From NCBI RefSeq assembly GCF_045310695.1, contig NZ_JBJIAA010000002.1:62001-126000 (forward strand): a stretch of 64,000 nucleotides of DNA, in the 5' to 3' direction. Position 1 is the first letter of the stretch, and each line of letters begins with the position of its first letter. The notes beneath the pieces are model-generated. The model made no database searches and was not told the origin of the DNA. It was given only the letters and a program-made list of their open reading frames with translations. This document shows positions 53,001-60,558 of this stretch, one piece after another. This DNA is from Clostridium_S neuense. GTDB lineage: Bacteria; Bacillota; Clostridia; Clostridiales; Clostridiaceae. The translations under genes and the position numbers were made by a program.

Positions 53001-53552
53001 CTTATATGATAGTTCATCACCATACTTTTGAAGATTGAATAACCTTTCAAGCATGTTTCTTCTGTCTTTTCCCTCTAGTTTTAAAAACTCGCTGAATTTT
53101 CCCTGCGGCAGCACTACAGTTCTTGTAAAATCCTCCAGCTTAAGCCCTATTATCTCCTCACATTTTTCAGTTACAAGCTTTGCGCCCTCTTCAAGTATGT
53201 TTTCAGCTCCATCCGTTATATCCACTATTTTTGCAGACTTGCTTCTTACACTTCCCGTTCTGTTATCTCTTCTAAATTCTCTGTCTACTAAATACCTTTT
53301 CACTTCACTGCCTGATATTTGAAACTCATAGCTTACATTTAAACTGCTGCAATTAGTGTTCATATAATTTGAACTTTTTCTTGCCACTTCCCCATAAAGT
53401 GCAAGGGTGATTCCATCTAAAATTGAGGATTTTCCACTTCCAGTAGGTCCAAATATACCAAAAAGTCCTCTCTTAGTAAGCTTTTCAAAATCAATTTCTT
53501 GAGTTTCTATAAAACTATTTAATCCTTTTATTTTAAGTCTAATTGGCTTCAT
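50058..53552 (-). CDS. sbcC: exonuclease subunit SbcC (Rad50-like SMC ATPase)
   Basis: ATG 53552 follows AAGGAGGGGG; the open frame to 53615 lies over the sbcD end and is not used. Walker A is FGPTGSGKSSILDGI; the long coiled coils (~190-980) are broken by the zinc hook EGEPCPVCGAVHH (CxxC) near the middle; the signature LSGGETFVTSLALALALS and Walker B LELFFLDEGFGTLD follow near the C-terminus. Length 1164 is normal. With SbcD it forms the ATP-dependent nuclease that opens DNA hairpins and ends. The genes overlap by 14 nt. Confidence 0.96.
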   Translation of the reverse strand: MKPIRLKIKGLNSFIETQEIDFEKLTKRGLFGIFGPTGSGKSSILDGITLALYGEVARKSSNYMNTNCSSLNVSYEFQISGSEVKRYLVDREFRRDNRTGSVRSKSAKIVDITDGAENILEEGAKLVTEKCEEIIGLKLEDFTRTVVLPQGKFSEFLKLEGKDRRNMLERLFNLQKYGDELSYKLLSKIKEERQKSNILEGQLKGYEDISEEKLEEVNKNLLESKENCEVYKKELKAAEEKFNEAKELWQLQDEFKVSALKQEELKKKEPEIEEKQIKVIKGESALKVKPYIDSYEKTIQDIKNSNIKLESLKNRIIAIKENKQKISESFNYISEKKDRELPELSVKKQKVIDAIAEKNILDRLLNEKIVLENEAKSLEVAAQKTEKDIDDNKAAMDKTASTIGRGEKKLEELKISEDYKKKVNEGIVILNDYKNSFKRKSSLVKDIETVKLTIEASNKKSEILSKGIKEKDEALNVIKAKLEKINENCPGNQDTLLNLQKKLADAKDKWGKYEEYTKALTRCNENINLSKEKCVKFDVEKEIIKNNIKEIEEYVRKIETENLAQTLRKNLIEGEPCPVCGAVHHITENIEIVDLDKLEEFKSNLEKSKLKYENLNSEIINLQANTKLEENNLEEYKNKINLLGEEFKAYSISELESEFEKLKANLEKFNTEKTELEGKLNSLNEEKNSFEIEYSKEVTIKSQSDVQLEKLKCELETVSKEVEEIQTKLQLLKDELNIEDFNEKNKEILEKENERAKVEDVLKKLRNNLNLMQEKKELLNENLGKLKEKLSENKTAVLERNKNIEEKQTSIISKVGNETNLEGLQVQVAEQIKSITENYKAVEKQKNEIEQQYNECNNDIVSVQSNITNLTGRSLNDKENLDKVLAEEEFKDVLEVKNSLIVKTDIEKLKLEIDEYKNSILKLSGALENLKSKINGRNLTEEAWLEIQGARLEKENKLKEFEAAAVKLEEEVKRINEKLTELKELVKKRQELDHKLSLLDDLEKLFKGKKFVEFVAANQLKYISIEAGKRLEEITSGNYGLEVDDNGKFLIRDYKNGGAERDASTLSGGETFVTSLALALALSAQIQLKGTAPLELFFLDEGFGTLDDNLLEVVMDSLEKIHNDKLSIGLISHLETIKERMPVKLIVSPAEAGMGGSKVRIETN

Positions 53553-54762
53553 TTTCCCCCTCCTTATCAGATACAATGGATAAAAGCAAATCCACCACCT
53601 CTTCCTGTGGCTCAACTTTTCTTTCTTTTAAATAAAATTCTTTAAATATGTCTTTAAAGGACTTTTCCGAAAAACTGTTTACATCAAACTTTTCATCATC
53701 TTTTCCTACAATTTTAGGCATGATTTCAAGTATATCCTTTTTAGCGCTTTTCATTTTTTTTATTTCATCTTCTCCTATGTACCTATCCGTTGTTATCTCA
53801 AGATATACCCAGCAGTCCTTATCCTTATTTTCTTCGCACTTTTCAATGGCTGCCTCTATGCTTTCACACTTCCAAACTTCTATTGGTTTATAAACTTTAA
53901 ATTCAACTTCTTCAATTTTGCACTCTTCATGAGCTTTTACATCCACAATAAAACATTTCTTTTTAAAATTAATTTCCTTCTTGTTGTATTGAAGCGGCGA
54001 ACCAGAATACCTAGCCCTTTTACTTGTCCCTGGTACTAACTGAGGTTTATGTACATGTCCAAGTGCAATATACTGCGCCTTTTCTGGAAAGCAACCTCCA
54101 TCTACAATAAAACTTCCACCAAGTTGAACATTTCTCTCTGAGCCTGCTTCTTCGCTGCCCATAGTAAAAAGATGTGACACTACAAGATTTATAGTATCAT
54201 CTTTAAATCTCGAACCAAGCCTATCAAATAACGTCTTTATTCTATCTCCATAGGTTTTAGCTTTTTCTTCTTCCTCATCCATTTCACCGTACAAAACCTC
54301 ATTTAATCTCTTTTCACTTGGATATGGCACTGTTAAAATTACAGCCTTTTCATCTTTTATTTGTATCTCAATAAATCCTTCTCCTGCTTCTAAAACCCTT
54401 GAGTTTCCATACTCACCAGTAGAAACTACAGATTTTGGAGTACCAACCATTATAATTCCATGATCTCTTGCAAGAGGCCCTGCTGCAACAAGTCTCTCTG
54501 GATTATCATGATTGCCAGCTATAACAAGGGTTGTCCTTTCACCACTTGCTGATATTTTTTTTAGTGTATCATAAAACATTTTCTCCGCTCTTGCAGGAGG
54601 GTTTGAATTATCATAAATATCTCCTGCAATAACCACCATATCTATATTATTTTCCTGTACAATTTCAACAAAATCCTTAAGAAAAGCTTCCTGCTCATCC
54701 ATACGACTGCACCCTTCTAAATTTTTACCAAGGTGCCAGTCAGAAGTGTGGAGTATTCTCAA
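53539..54762 (-). CDS. sbcD: exonuclease subunit SbcD (Mre11-like)
   Basis: Metallophosphatase motifs are complete: HTSDWHLGK, VVIAGDIYDNSNP, VIAGNHDNPERL, VVSHLF and ALGHVHKPQ. A C-terminal capping domain extends to 407 residues. The start is TTG 54762 behind AAGGGAG. It precedes sbcC in a two-gene operon. The enzyme cleaves hairpin and double-strand ends, relevant for palindromes like those dispersed in this window. Confidence 0.96.
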   Translation of the reverse strand: MRILHTSDWHLGKNLEGCSRMDEQEAFLKDFVEIVQENNIDMVVIAGDIYDNSNPPARAEKMFYDTLKKISASGERTTLVIAGNHDNPERLVAAGPLARDHGIIMVGTPKSVVSTGEYGNSRVLEAGEGFIEIQIKDEKAVILTVPYPSEKRLNEVLYGEMDEEEEKAKTYGDRIKTLFDRLGSRFKDDTINLVVSHLFTMGSEEAGSERNVQLGGSFIVDGGCFPEKAQYIALGHVHKPQLVPGTSKRARYSGSPLQYNKKEINFKKKCFIVDVKAHEECKIEEVEFKVYKPIEVWKCESIEAAIEKCEENKDKDCWVYLEITTDRYIGEDEIKKMKSAKKDILEIMPKIVGKDDEKFDVNSFSEKSFKDIFKEFYLKERKVEPQEEVVDLLLSIVSDKEGENEAN

Positions 54763-54862
54763 TAAAATCAGCTCCCTTTATTTTTAATAATTCCTGAAAA
54801 TTTTATGTTAGCTATTTTTTAATTTTTAAGTCATCTTTATAAATAAGCGTCAACAGAAAATT

Positions 54863-54880
54863 AACCTTCACTGTACTCTT
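54863..54880. repeat. terminal fragment of the R1/R2 repeat family
   Basis: AACCTTCACTGTACTCTT matches the terminal inverted repeat of R2 and R1 in an otherwise plain intergenic stretch between sbcD and the channel gene. It is probably a deletion remnant. Confidence 0.5.
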
Positions 54881-55015
54881 CAAAAAAATTAAATGTTACT
54901 AAAAACATTTCAGCCTAATTTAAGGCTTGTATGTAATTTTTCTATTTTCTTACCATCATTTTAACACAAATATTTAAAAAAATGTTACGATATATATTAC
55001 TAGGGGTGGTTTTTG

Positions 55016-55762
55016 ATGGGCATTATGGATAAAAAACATTTAACTATAATTTATGAAACAGCTATGGCTTTCTTATCAATTATTGTGGCAGTAATACTTA
55101 TACTCGATTATTCTATAAAATTATCAAAAGAAATTGTTTACTGCTTTAATATGATAGATAACTTAGTTCTCATAATATTTGCTTTAGATTATTTTATAAG
55201 ACTCTATTTTTCCAAAAATAAAAAGAAATTTTTCAAAGAAAATATAATTGATTTAGTAGCTATTATCCCTTTGGGGGCTATATTTCAAGCATTTAGAATC
55301 GCTGATATTTTTAAGATACTTAAAATTTTTAGATCAATAGTTTTTTTTGCAAAATTTAGATCTCATATAAACAGCTTTATTAAAACAAATAATTTTGGTT
55401 ACATAATTTTTATAACAATTTTTGTTTTATTTTTAGGAACAATAGGCATGCATTTGTCTGAAGGGATACCACTTGGTAACGCTCTTTGGTTAAGCTTTGT
55501 AACTATAACTACCGTTGGCTACGGTGATTTATCTCCTTCAACCACTTCTGGAAAACTTATTGCTGGATTTTTAATGATTACTGGAATAGGTTTTTTGAGT
55601 ATGCTTACAGGTACAATATCAACTTATTTCCTATCCAAAAATAGAAACAAAAGTTATAAGTATCAAGTTATAGAAAACATTAAAGAAGAATTGGACAATT
55701 TTGATAAATTAAGTGATAAGGATGTTGACAATATATGTAAAGTTCTAAAATCACTTAAATAG
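55016..55762 (+). CDS. voltage-gated-type potassium channel (6 TM)
   Basis: GGGGTGG fits ATG 55016; a TTG one codon earlier is also in frame. Four N-terminal helices with LDYFIRLYFS and FRIADIFKILKIFRS (a reduced S4-like positively charged helix) are followed by a pore with the K+ selectivity filter TTVGYGDLSPST and a final helix. The C-terminal tail (~40 residues) is coiled and short, lacking RCK/TrkA-N. It is convergent with dapB; potassium and c-di-AMP are linked in Firmicutes, but no riboswitch precedes this gene. Confidence 0.9.
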   Translation: MGIMDKKHLTIIYETAMAFLSIIVAVILILDYSIKLSKEIVYCFNMIDNLVLIIFALDYFIRLYFSKNKKKFFKENIIDLVAIIPLGAIFQAFRIADIFKILKIFRSIVFFAKFRSHINSFIKTNNFGYIIFITIFVLFLGTIGMHLSEGIPLGNALWLSFVTITTVGYGDLSPSTTSGKLIAGFLMITGIGFLSMLTGTISTYFLSKNRNKSYKYQVIENIKEELDNFDKLSDKDVDNICKVLKSLK

Positions 55763-55805
55763 ATTTTTCTTCTAATTTAAATATATTCATTACAAAATCA
55801 TACAA

Positions 55806-55840
55806 ATGAAAAACGCACACAAATTTGCGTACGCTTTTTG
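55806..55840 (+). terminator. imperfect hairpin after the channel gene
   Basis: AAAAACGCAC..CAAATTTG..CGCTTTTT can pair with three mismatches and ends in a T-run, between the convergent channel and dapB genes. Confidence 0.4.
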
Positions 55841-55856
55841 TAGTTTTAAAATCACA

Positions 55857-56684
55857 CTACATTTCTAATGCTGCTTCATCATTGCCCATATATAAATCTT
55901 TTATAACCTTTGATAAATTTAAAACATCATTCATTTCATAAAAACCTAACTTATCTTTAATAAAATCAGCTGCATAAAGTGCACCTGATGCAAAAACTTT
56001 TCTTGAAAACGATTCATGAGAAATTACAAGTTTATCATATTCTCCAGCGATTAACACCTCATGTTTTCCAACTATGCCTCCAGCACGAACTGAATTTATA
56101 GGTATATTTTTATCAGAAATATTTTTTCCTGTATAATTTAAACCGTTTTCTATTTCCTTAGCTATTTTTATAGCTGTACCAGACGGAATATCTTTTTTAT
56201 TTTTATAGTGAATTTCAGAAATTTGAAAATCATAGTTATTCAATAAAATAGTTGCTAGCTTTGTTAGAATCATAAGTACATTTACACCTCGAGTTATATT
56301 GGGAGCATAGACTATTCCTGTATTATTAATTGAAGCCACTTTTTCTATCTTCTTTATCTCCAATTCTGAAAATCCTGTAGTACCAATAACCATATTAACC
56401 TTCATTTTTGACACTATATCCAAATTTTCCAATGTTGCTTTAGGAGTAGAAAAATCTATTACAACATCTGGTTTAGTTTTTAAAATTACATTTTCCAAAT
56501 CATCTGCACTTTCCACTTTAACTCCAATTTTTTCATTTCCTGTTAATTGTCCTAAATCTTTGTGTTTTTTTAAGCTTCCTAAACTACATATGGCTGCTAC
56601 AAGCTCCATATTTTCTTGTTCCATTATCATGCGTGCAACTTCTTTTCCTGTTTTTCCAATGCCAATCAAGCATACTTTTATCAT
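55857..56684 (-). CDS. dapB: 4-hydroxy-tetrahydrodipicolinate reductase (DapB-like)
   Basis: N-terminal nucleotide-binding motif is VCLIGIGKTGKEVARMI (not the usual GAxGRMG), then VVIDFSTP, MVIGTTGFS, YAPNITRGVNVLM and EIHYKNKKDIPSGTAIKIAKEI. The catalytic His and Lys of H-x3-K are kept, while the usual HH is HY. The C-terminal RAGGIVGKHEVLIAGEYDKLVISHES is normal for DapB. Length 275. It reduces the DapA product toward diaminopimelate, lysine and, in sporulating cells, dipicolinate. AGGAGGA precedes ATG 56684. It lies behind a c-di-AMP riboswitch and terminator. Confidence 0.85.
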   Translation of the reverse strand: MIKVCLIGIGKTGKEVARMIMEQENMELVAAICSLGSLKKHKDLGQLTGNEKIGVKVESADDLENVILKTKPDVVIDFSTPKATLENLDIVSKMKVNMVIGTTGFSELEIKKIEKVASINNTGIVYAPNITRGVNVLMILTKLATILLNNYDFQISEIHYKNKKDIPSGTAIKIAKEIENGLNYTGKNISDKNIPINSVRAGGIVGKHEVLIAGEYDKLVISHESFSRKVFASGALYAADFIKDKLGFYEMNDVLNLSKVIKDLYMGNDEAALEM

Positions 56685-56714
56685 AAAAATTCCTCCTTTA
56701 AAATAATAATTATG

Positions 56715-56754
56715 TTAATAAAAATAAGCTGTAGAGAAGTATCCACAACTTATT
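56715..56754 (-). terminator. leader terminator between the c-di-AMP aptamer and dapB
   Basis: On the minus strand AATAAGTTGTGGA pairs with TCTACAGCTTATT (two G-U pairs) around a 6-nt loop and is followed by TTTTTATT, ending 31 nt before dapB. This is the expected expression platform of an OFF-type riboswitch. Confidence 0.8.
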
Positions 56755-56802
56755 AACTGCATGTACAGCAAAAGAACATGGTCTTATTTTTGTACATACA
56801 AA

Positions 56803-56926
56803 AACCTCCCTTCAACGCTTACGAGATTAGCTGTCGGATTCGGGTAGAAAAGATTAACCCTACTTACCATATTTTGATAAGATTCACCCCTAATTTGGTT
56901 CTCCCGCTTAAACAATTCAGCGTTAT
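56803..56926 (-). ncRNA. c-di-AMP riboswitch (ydaO/yuaA family)
   Basis: Read on the minus strand, the leader contains the conserved ydaO blocks in order: CGCT..AGCG-GGAGAACC, AGGGGTGAATC, a CTTATC/GGTAAG stem, GTAGGG paired with CTACCC, GAATCCGACAGCTAA, CTCGTAAGCG and a closing GGGAGG. These are the nearly invariant positions that form the two c-di-AMP sites. A second hairpin (GTATGTACA/TGTACATGC) and the terminator follow before dapB. Together with the region to 57173, this explains the 490-bp gene-free stretch. Confidence 0.92.
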
Positions 56927-57173
56927 AATTATTCATTTTTCACAATAATTTCCATTATCTATAAAAAAGCATATCATTTCAACATATGTATGTCAATATA
57001 TATGTGTTTCTAATTTGTGAATATTAAGATAATTTGCACAAATAAACAATTAATTAAACATAAGAAATACAGCAAATAATACAAAGCAATAATGCTTTTT
57101 AAACTTGTTACTTATGCACTATTACTTCGCATTCACTGTAGTACAATAAATGTGAAATAAGTTTATCACATGA

Positions 57174-60100
57174 TTATCTAAACAACTTCAAAATCTCTTC
57201 CTCATTTAAACTTGAAAGGTTCTCTCCATTAGAAAGCTCATCTCCTAAAAGGCTTTCTGCGAGCTTTTTCTTTTCCTTTTGCAAAATTACAATTTTCTCT
57301 TCAATAGTGCCCTTTGCAATTAATTTTATAACTTCAACTACGTTCTTTTGCCCTATCCTATGTGCTCTATCTGTTGCCTGATCTTCTACAGCTGGATTCC
57401 ACCAAGGGTCAAAATGCACAACTACATCCGCAGAGGTTAAGTTAAGTCCAGTTCCCCCAGCTTTTAAGCTTATTAAAAAAACAGAATTTTGCCCAGAATT
57501 AAAGGCTTTAACCATTTCCATTCTCTTCTCTGATGGCACACTTCCATCGAGATAGCTGTAATCAAGATTTTCTACTTTTATTCTTTTAGCTATATTCTTA
57601 AGAACAGAGGTAAACTGTGAAAATATAAGCACTCTGTGTCCTTCATCTATGCTGTGAAGTAGAAGTTCCGTGAGTGCTTCAATTTTAGCACTTGTTCCTG
57701 TATAATTTTCCATAACAACAGATGGGTCAAGGCAAATTTCTCTAAGCTTTGTTATATAAGCAAGTATTTCTATCTTGCTGCTTTTAAATTCTTCTTCCTT
57801 AACCTTCTTTTCAATTAAATTAACTGCATGCTTGGCATAAGTAGCATAAACCTTCTTCTGCTTATCATCCATATCAACTGTCATTATCTTTTCTATTTTA
57901 TCTGGAAGCTCTTTTACAACGTCCTTTTTCTTTCTTCTTAATATAAATGGCTTTATGAGCCTATTTAAATCCTCAATGACCTCTGGTTCTTCTTTAAGCT
58001 TTTTGTAGTATCTGACGCTGAATCTTTTTTCATCATATAAATATCCTGGCATCAAAAAATCAAATATAGACCAAAGCTCCATAACAGAATTTTCTATTGG
58101 AGTTCCAGACAGGGCAAATCTATTTTGGGATTTTACCTTTTTAACCGTTAATGCATTTTGTGAATGCGGATTTTTTATATACTGTGCTTCATCAATTATG
58201 CAGTAGTCAAATTCAATGCTGCTGTATAAATTTAAGTCACGCTTTAAAAGATTGTAAGTGGTTATAACTGCATCGTAAATTTTTATATTTTTAAGTATCT
58301 CTTCTCTTTCCCCTTTGCTGCCGTTTACTGTTGCAACCTTCATATCCGGTGCAAAGGTTTCAAATTCCTGCTTCCAGTTGTATACAAGGGAGGTTGGGAC
58401 TACGATCAAAGACTTTTTTCCTAAGTTAGACAGCAAAAAGGCGATAGTTTGAAAGGTTTTTCCAAGTCCCATTTCATCTCCTAGTATTCCTCCAAAGCCA
58501 AGATAATCAAGAGTTTTAAACCAGTTAAATCCAACTTCTTGATATTTTCTTAAGCTGCCCTTTAAATTTTTAGGAACTTTAAAAGTCAATTCGTCTATAT
58601 TTTTGAGCTTATCTCTTATTTTTTTAAGTTCACCTTTACCTTTAATATACCTAATTTTATTTTCTTCAAGATACTCGTAAGCATATATTCCTTTACTCTT
58701 AGATATTTCTAGGTGATTATCCTTTATTTCTTTTGGTGAAACCGCATCTAAAAGCTTTAGGAATTTTTTAAGTTCAAGCTGCTCTAAATCCAAAAATTCT
58801 CCACTTTTAAGCCTATAATATTTAATATTATCTCTAAAAGCCCTAAGTATTGCTGTTGTTTCTGCTGGAGGTACATCATCAATTTTGAACTCCATTTCAA
58901 AATAATTGTACTTTCCAGTCCTTATGTCCCCAATTATGCTTTTAGAATTAATATCTTTTATTCCCTTGAAGTTTTCAGAATAAAATACCTCTCCTAGTCT
59001 TTGAAGCCTATCAATTTCAGTTTTAAAAAATCTAAATATGTAAGCATCTCCCCACTTAAGATGGAATTTATTCTTTTCTCTTTCAAAACCAAGCGCCCTT
59101 ACGGTTTCTAAAACTTCAGTTTCTTTTTTGGAATCCCTATATATAACTTTTTCTGTGCAATCTTCAAATATGTTAAATTCAAATTCTCCATATTTAACCT
59201 TTGTAGTAAGCACAACATCTTTCCCCGATTTATCAAAATAAAATTTAAATTCACTTTTCGCCATGACTACCTTATCTCTTACAGCTTTAGATAAATTTAT
59301 ATTTTGAGATAATAAATTTAATTTTGGAATAAGCTTTCTGAGCACTGCATCTTCCCTTGCTGCTGGAAGCATTATAGAGTTAACTTTATTAAATACACGA
59401 AAATATGGCTCTAATTTTTCACAGTATTCATAACTTGGAATATATATTGTAAGTCCATATAAAAATGCTGTGCCTTTTGAATTTAAAGTCAGAGGCATTC
59501 CTCCCGGCACTTCTAAGATATACTCATCATTTTTATTATTTATTTGAAAAGGCAAATCTGGATTACCTTCTACTATCTCAGCTTCAATGGTTCTAAATTT
59601 AAAACCTTCATTTAAATAAACTCTATGCTCCTTTATAGTTTCAAAAAATTCTCTTACAAGATAATCTGGTATATGTACGTATTTTCCATCAATAGCAAGC
59701 TTTTTATTTCTGCTTTTGTAGCCAGAACTCCCATCAATGTTTACAAGCATTTGAATGAAATCTATAAGCTTCTTATCCTTTGCCTCTAACTTTTGCTTCT
59801 TCAAATTTAATGTAAGATTTTTACCATAGGTTATTGGTACATTGTGATAAATAGCTGCAAGAAAACTATTTATATCCTTCAGCACATACAAGGTGCCAGA
59901 ATTCATTGAGTGAAGCCCTATTTTTAGTTCAAAAGAAAGCTGACTATTCCATTCATTTCTATTTATATAAACCTCTATTTTTAAGTCTTCTTTTTCTTCT
60001 TCATCCCCCAAAAGTATACTAAGGGCATCTTCTAAATTCTGGGTTTTAGCTAAGGACTTCTTTTTAAATGCAGGCTGCCGAGCAAGTTCATCTAAAGACT

Positions 60101-60404
60101 TATAAAAAGTGGCAGCAAGGTGTTTACAGCAGTAATTATCCTTTTTACCTTCATTATTTTCATAATCCACACAAGTGCAGTAAGTTGACACTATTTTTTT
60201 ACTCAAAGCATCTATTTCTATTTCAGTGTCATATTCATTAAAAAGGCTTTCTGATATAACCTTGCCACTTACATGTATTAAATCATCTTCATCATGAATA
60301 TCACAGGCTGAAACTAAATCGTTATTTAAAACTCTAATTCCCTTAGTGCCATTCTTTCCACTAGTTTGTGTGTTGAATATCTGGAGCAGTTCATTTTTGT
60401 TCAT
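57174..60404 (-). CDS. SNF2-family helicase with SWIM zinc finger
   Basis: The N-terminal SWIM motif is STYCTCVDYE...YCCKHLAATF (CxC-xn-CxH). A ~500-residue middle region of the SNF2-associated (DUF3670/SNF2-assoc) type follows. Then comes the SNF2 ATPase: GGILGDEMGLGKTFQTIAF, YCIIDEAQYIKN, RFALSGTPIENS, and helicase C motifs SLKAGGTGLNLTSAD and DQATDRAHRIGQ. Length 1076 matches the Firmicute family. It probably remodels protein-DNA complexes; its biological role is undefined. Monocistronic. Confidence 0.94.
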   Translation of the reverse strand: MNKNELLQIFNTQTSGKNGTKGIRVLNNDLVSACDIHDEDDLIHVSGKVISESLFNEYDTEIEIDALSKKIVSTYCTCVDYENNEGKKDNYCCKHLAATFYKSLDELARQPAFKKKSLAKTQNLEDALSILLGDEEEKEDLKIEVYINRNEWNSQLSFELKIGLHSMNSGTLYVLKDINSFLAAIYHNVPITYGKNLTLNLKKQKLEAKDKKLIDFIQMLVNIDGSSGYKSRNKKLAIDGKYVHIPDYLVREFFETIKEHRVYLNEGFKFRTIEAEIVEGNPDLPFQINNKNDEYILEVPGGMPLTLNSKGTAFLYGLTIYIPSYEYCEKLEPYFRVFNKVNSIMLPAAREDAVLRKLIPKLNLLSQNINLSKAVRDKVVMAKSEFKFYFDKSGKDVVLTTKVKYGEFEFNIFEDCTEKVIYRDSKKETEVLETVRALGFEREKNKFHLKWGDAYIFRFFKTEIDRLQRLGEVFYSENFKGIKDINSKSIIGDIRTGKYNYFEMEFKIDDVPPAETTAILRAFRDNIKYYRLKSGEFLDLEQLELKKFLKLLDAVSPKEIKDNHLEISKSKGIYAYEYLEENKIRYIKGKGELKKIRDKLKNIDELTFKVPKNLKGSLRKYQEVGFNWFKTLDYLGFGGILGDEMGLGKTFQTIAFLLSNLGKKSLIVVPTSLVYNWKQEFETFAPDMKVATVNGSKGEREEILKNIKIYDAVITTYNLLKRDLNLYSSIEFDYCIIDEAQYIKNPHSQNALTVKKVKSQNRFALSGTPIENSVMELWSIFDFLMPGYLYDEKRFSVRYYKKLKEEPEVIEDLNRLIKPFILRRKKKDVVKELPDKIEKIMTVDMDDKQKKVYATYAKHAVNLIEKKVKEEEFKSSKIEILAYITKLREICLDPSVVMENYTGTSAKIEALTELLLHSIDEGHRVLIFSQFTSVLKNIAKRIKVENLDYSYLDGSVPSEKRMEMVKAFNSGQNSVFLISLKAGGTGLNLTSADVVVHFDPWWNPAVEDQATDRAHRIGQKNVVEVIKLIAKGTIEEKIVILQKEKKKLAESLLGDELSNGENLSSLNEEEILKLFR

Positions 60405-60558
60405 TATATTTCTCCTTGATAATTGCTATTTGTAATACATTATTATAACACAAAATGAACTGCTTCACTAAAAATATAACACTTAGTAGAATTTTAAATT
60501 AAATCAACATATTATAGATACTGTAGTAAATCCTCTAAAAAGTAGGAGTTGATATATA

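Noticed and set aside
56803..56926. Lysine (L-box) riboswitch in front of dapB
   Set aside because: Expected from the gene, but the conserved blocks (GGGGTGAATC, CCGACAGCTAA, TCGTAAGCG) are those of the ydaO c-di-AMP class, and no L-box motif was found.
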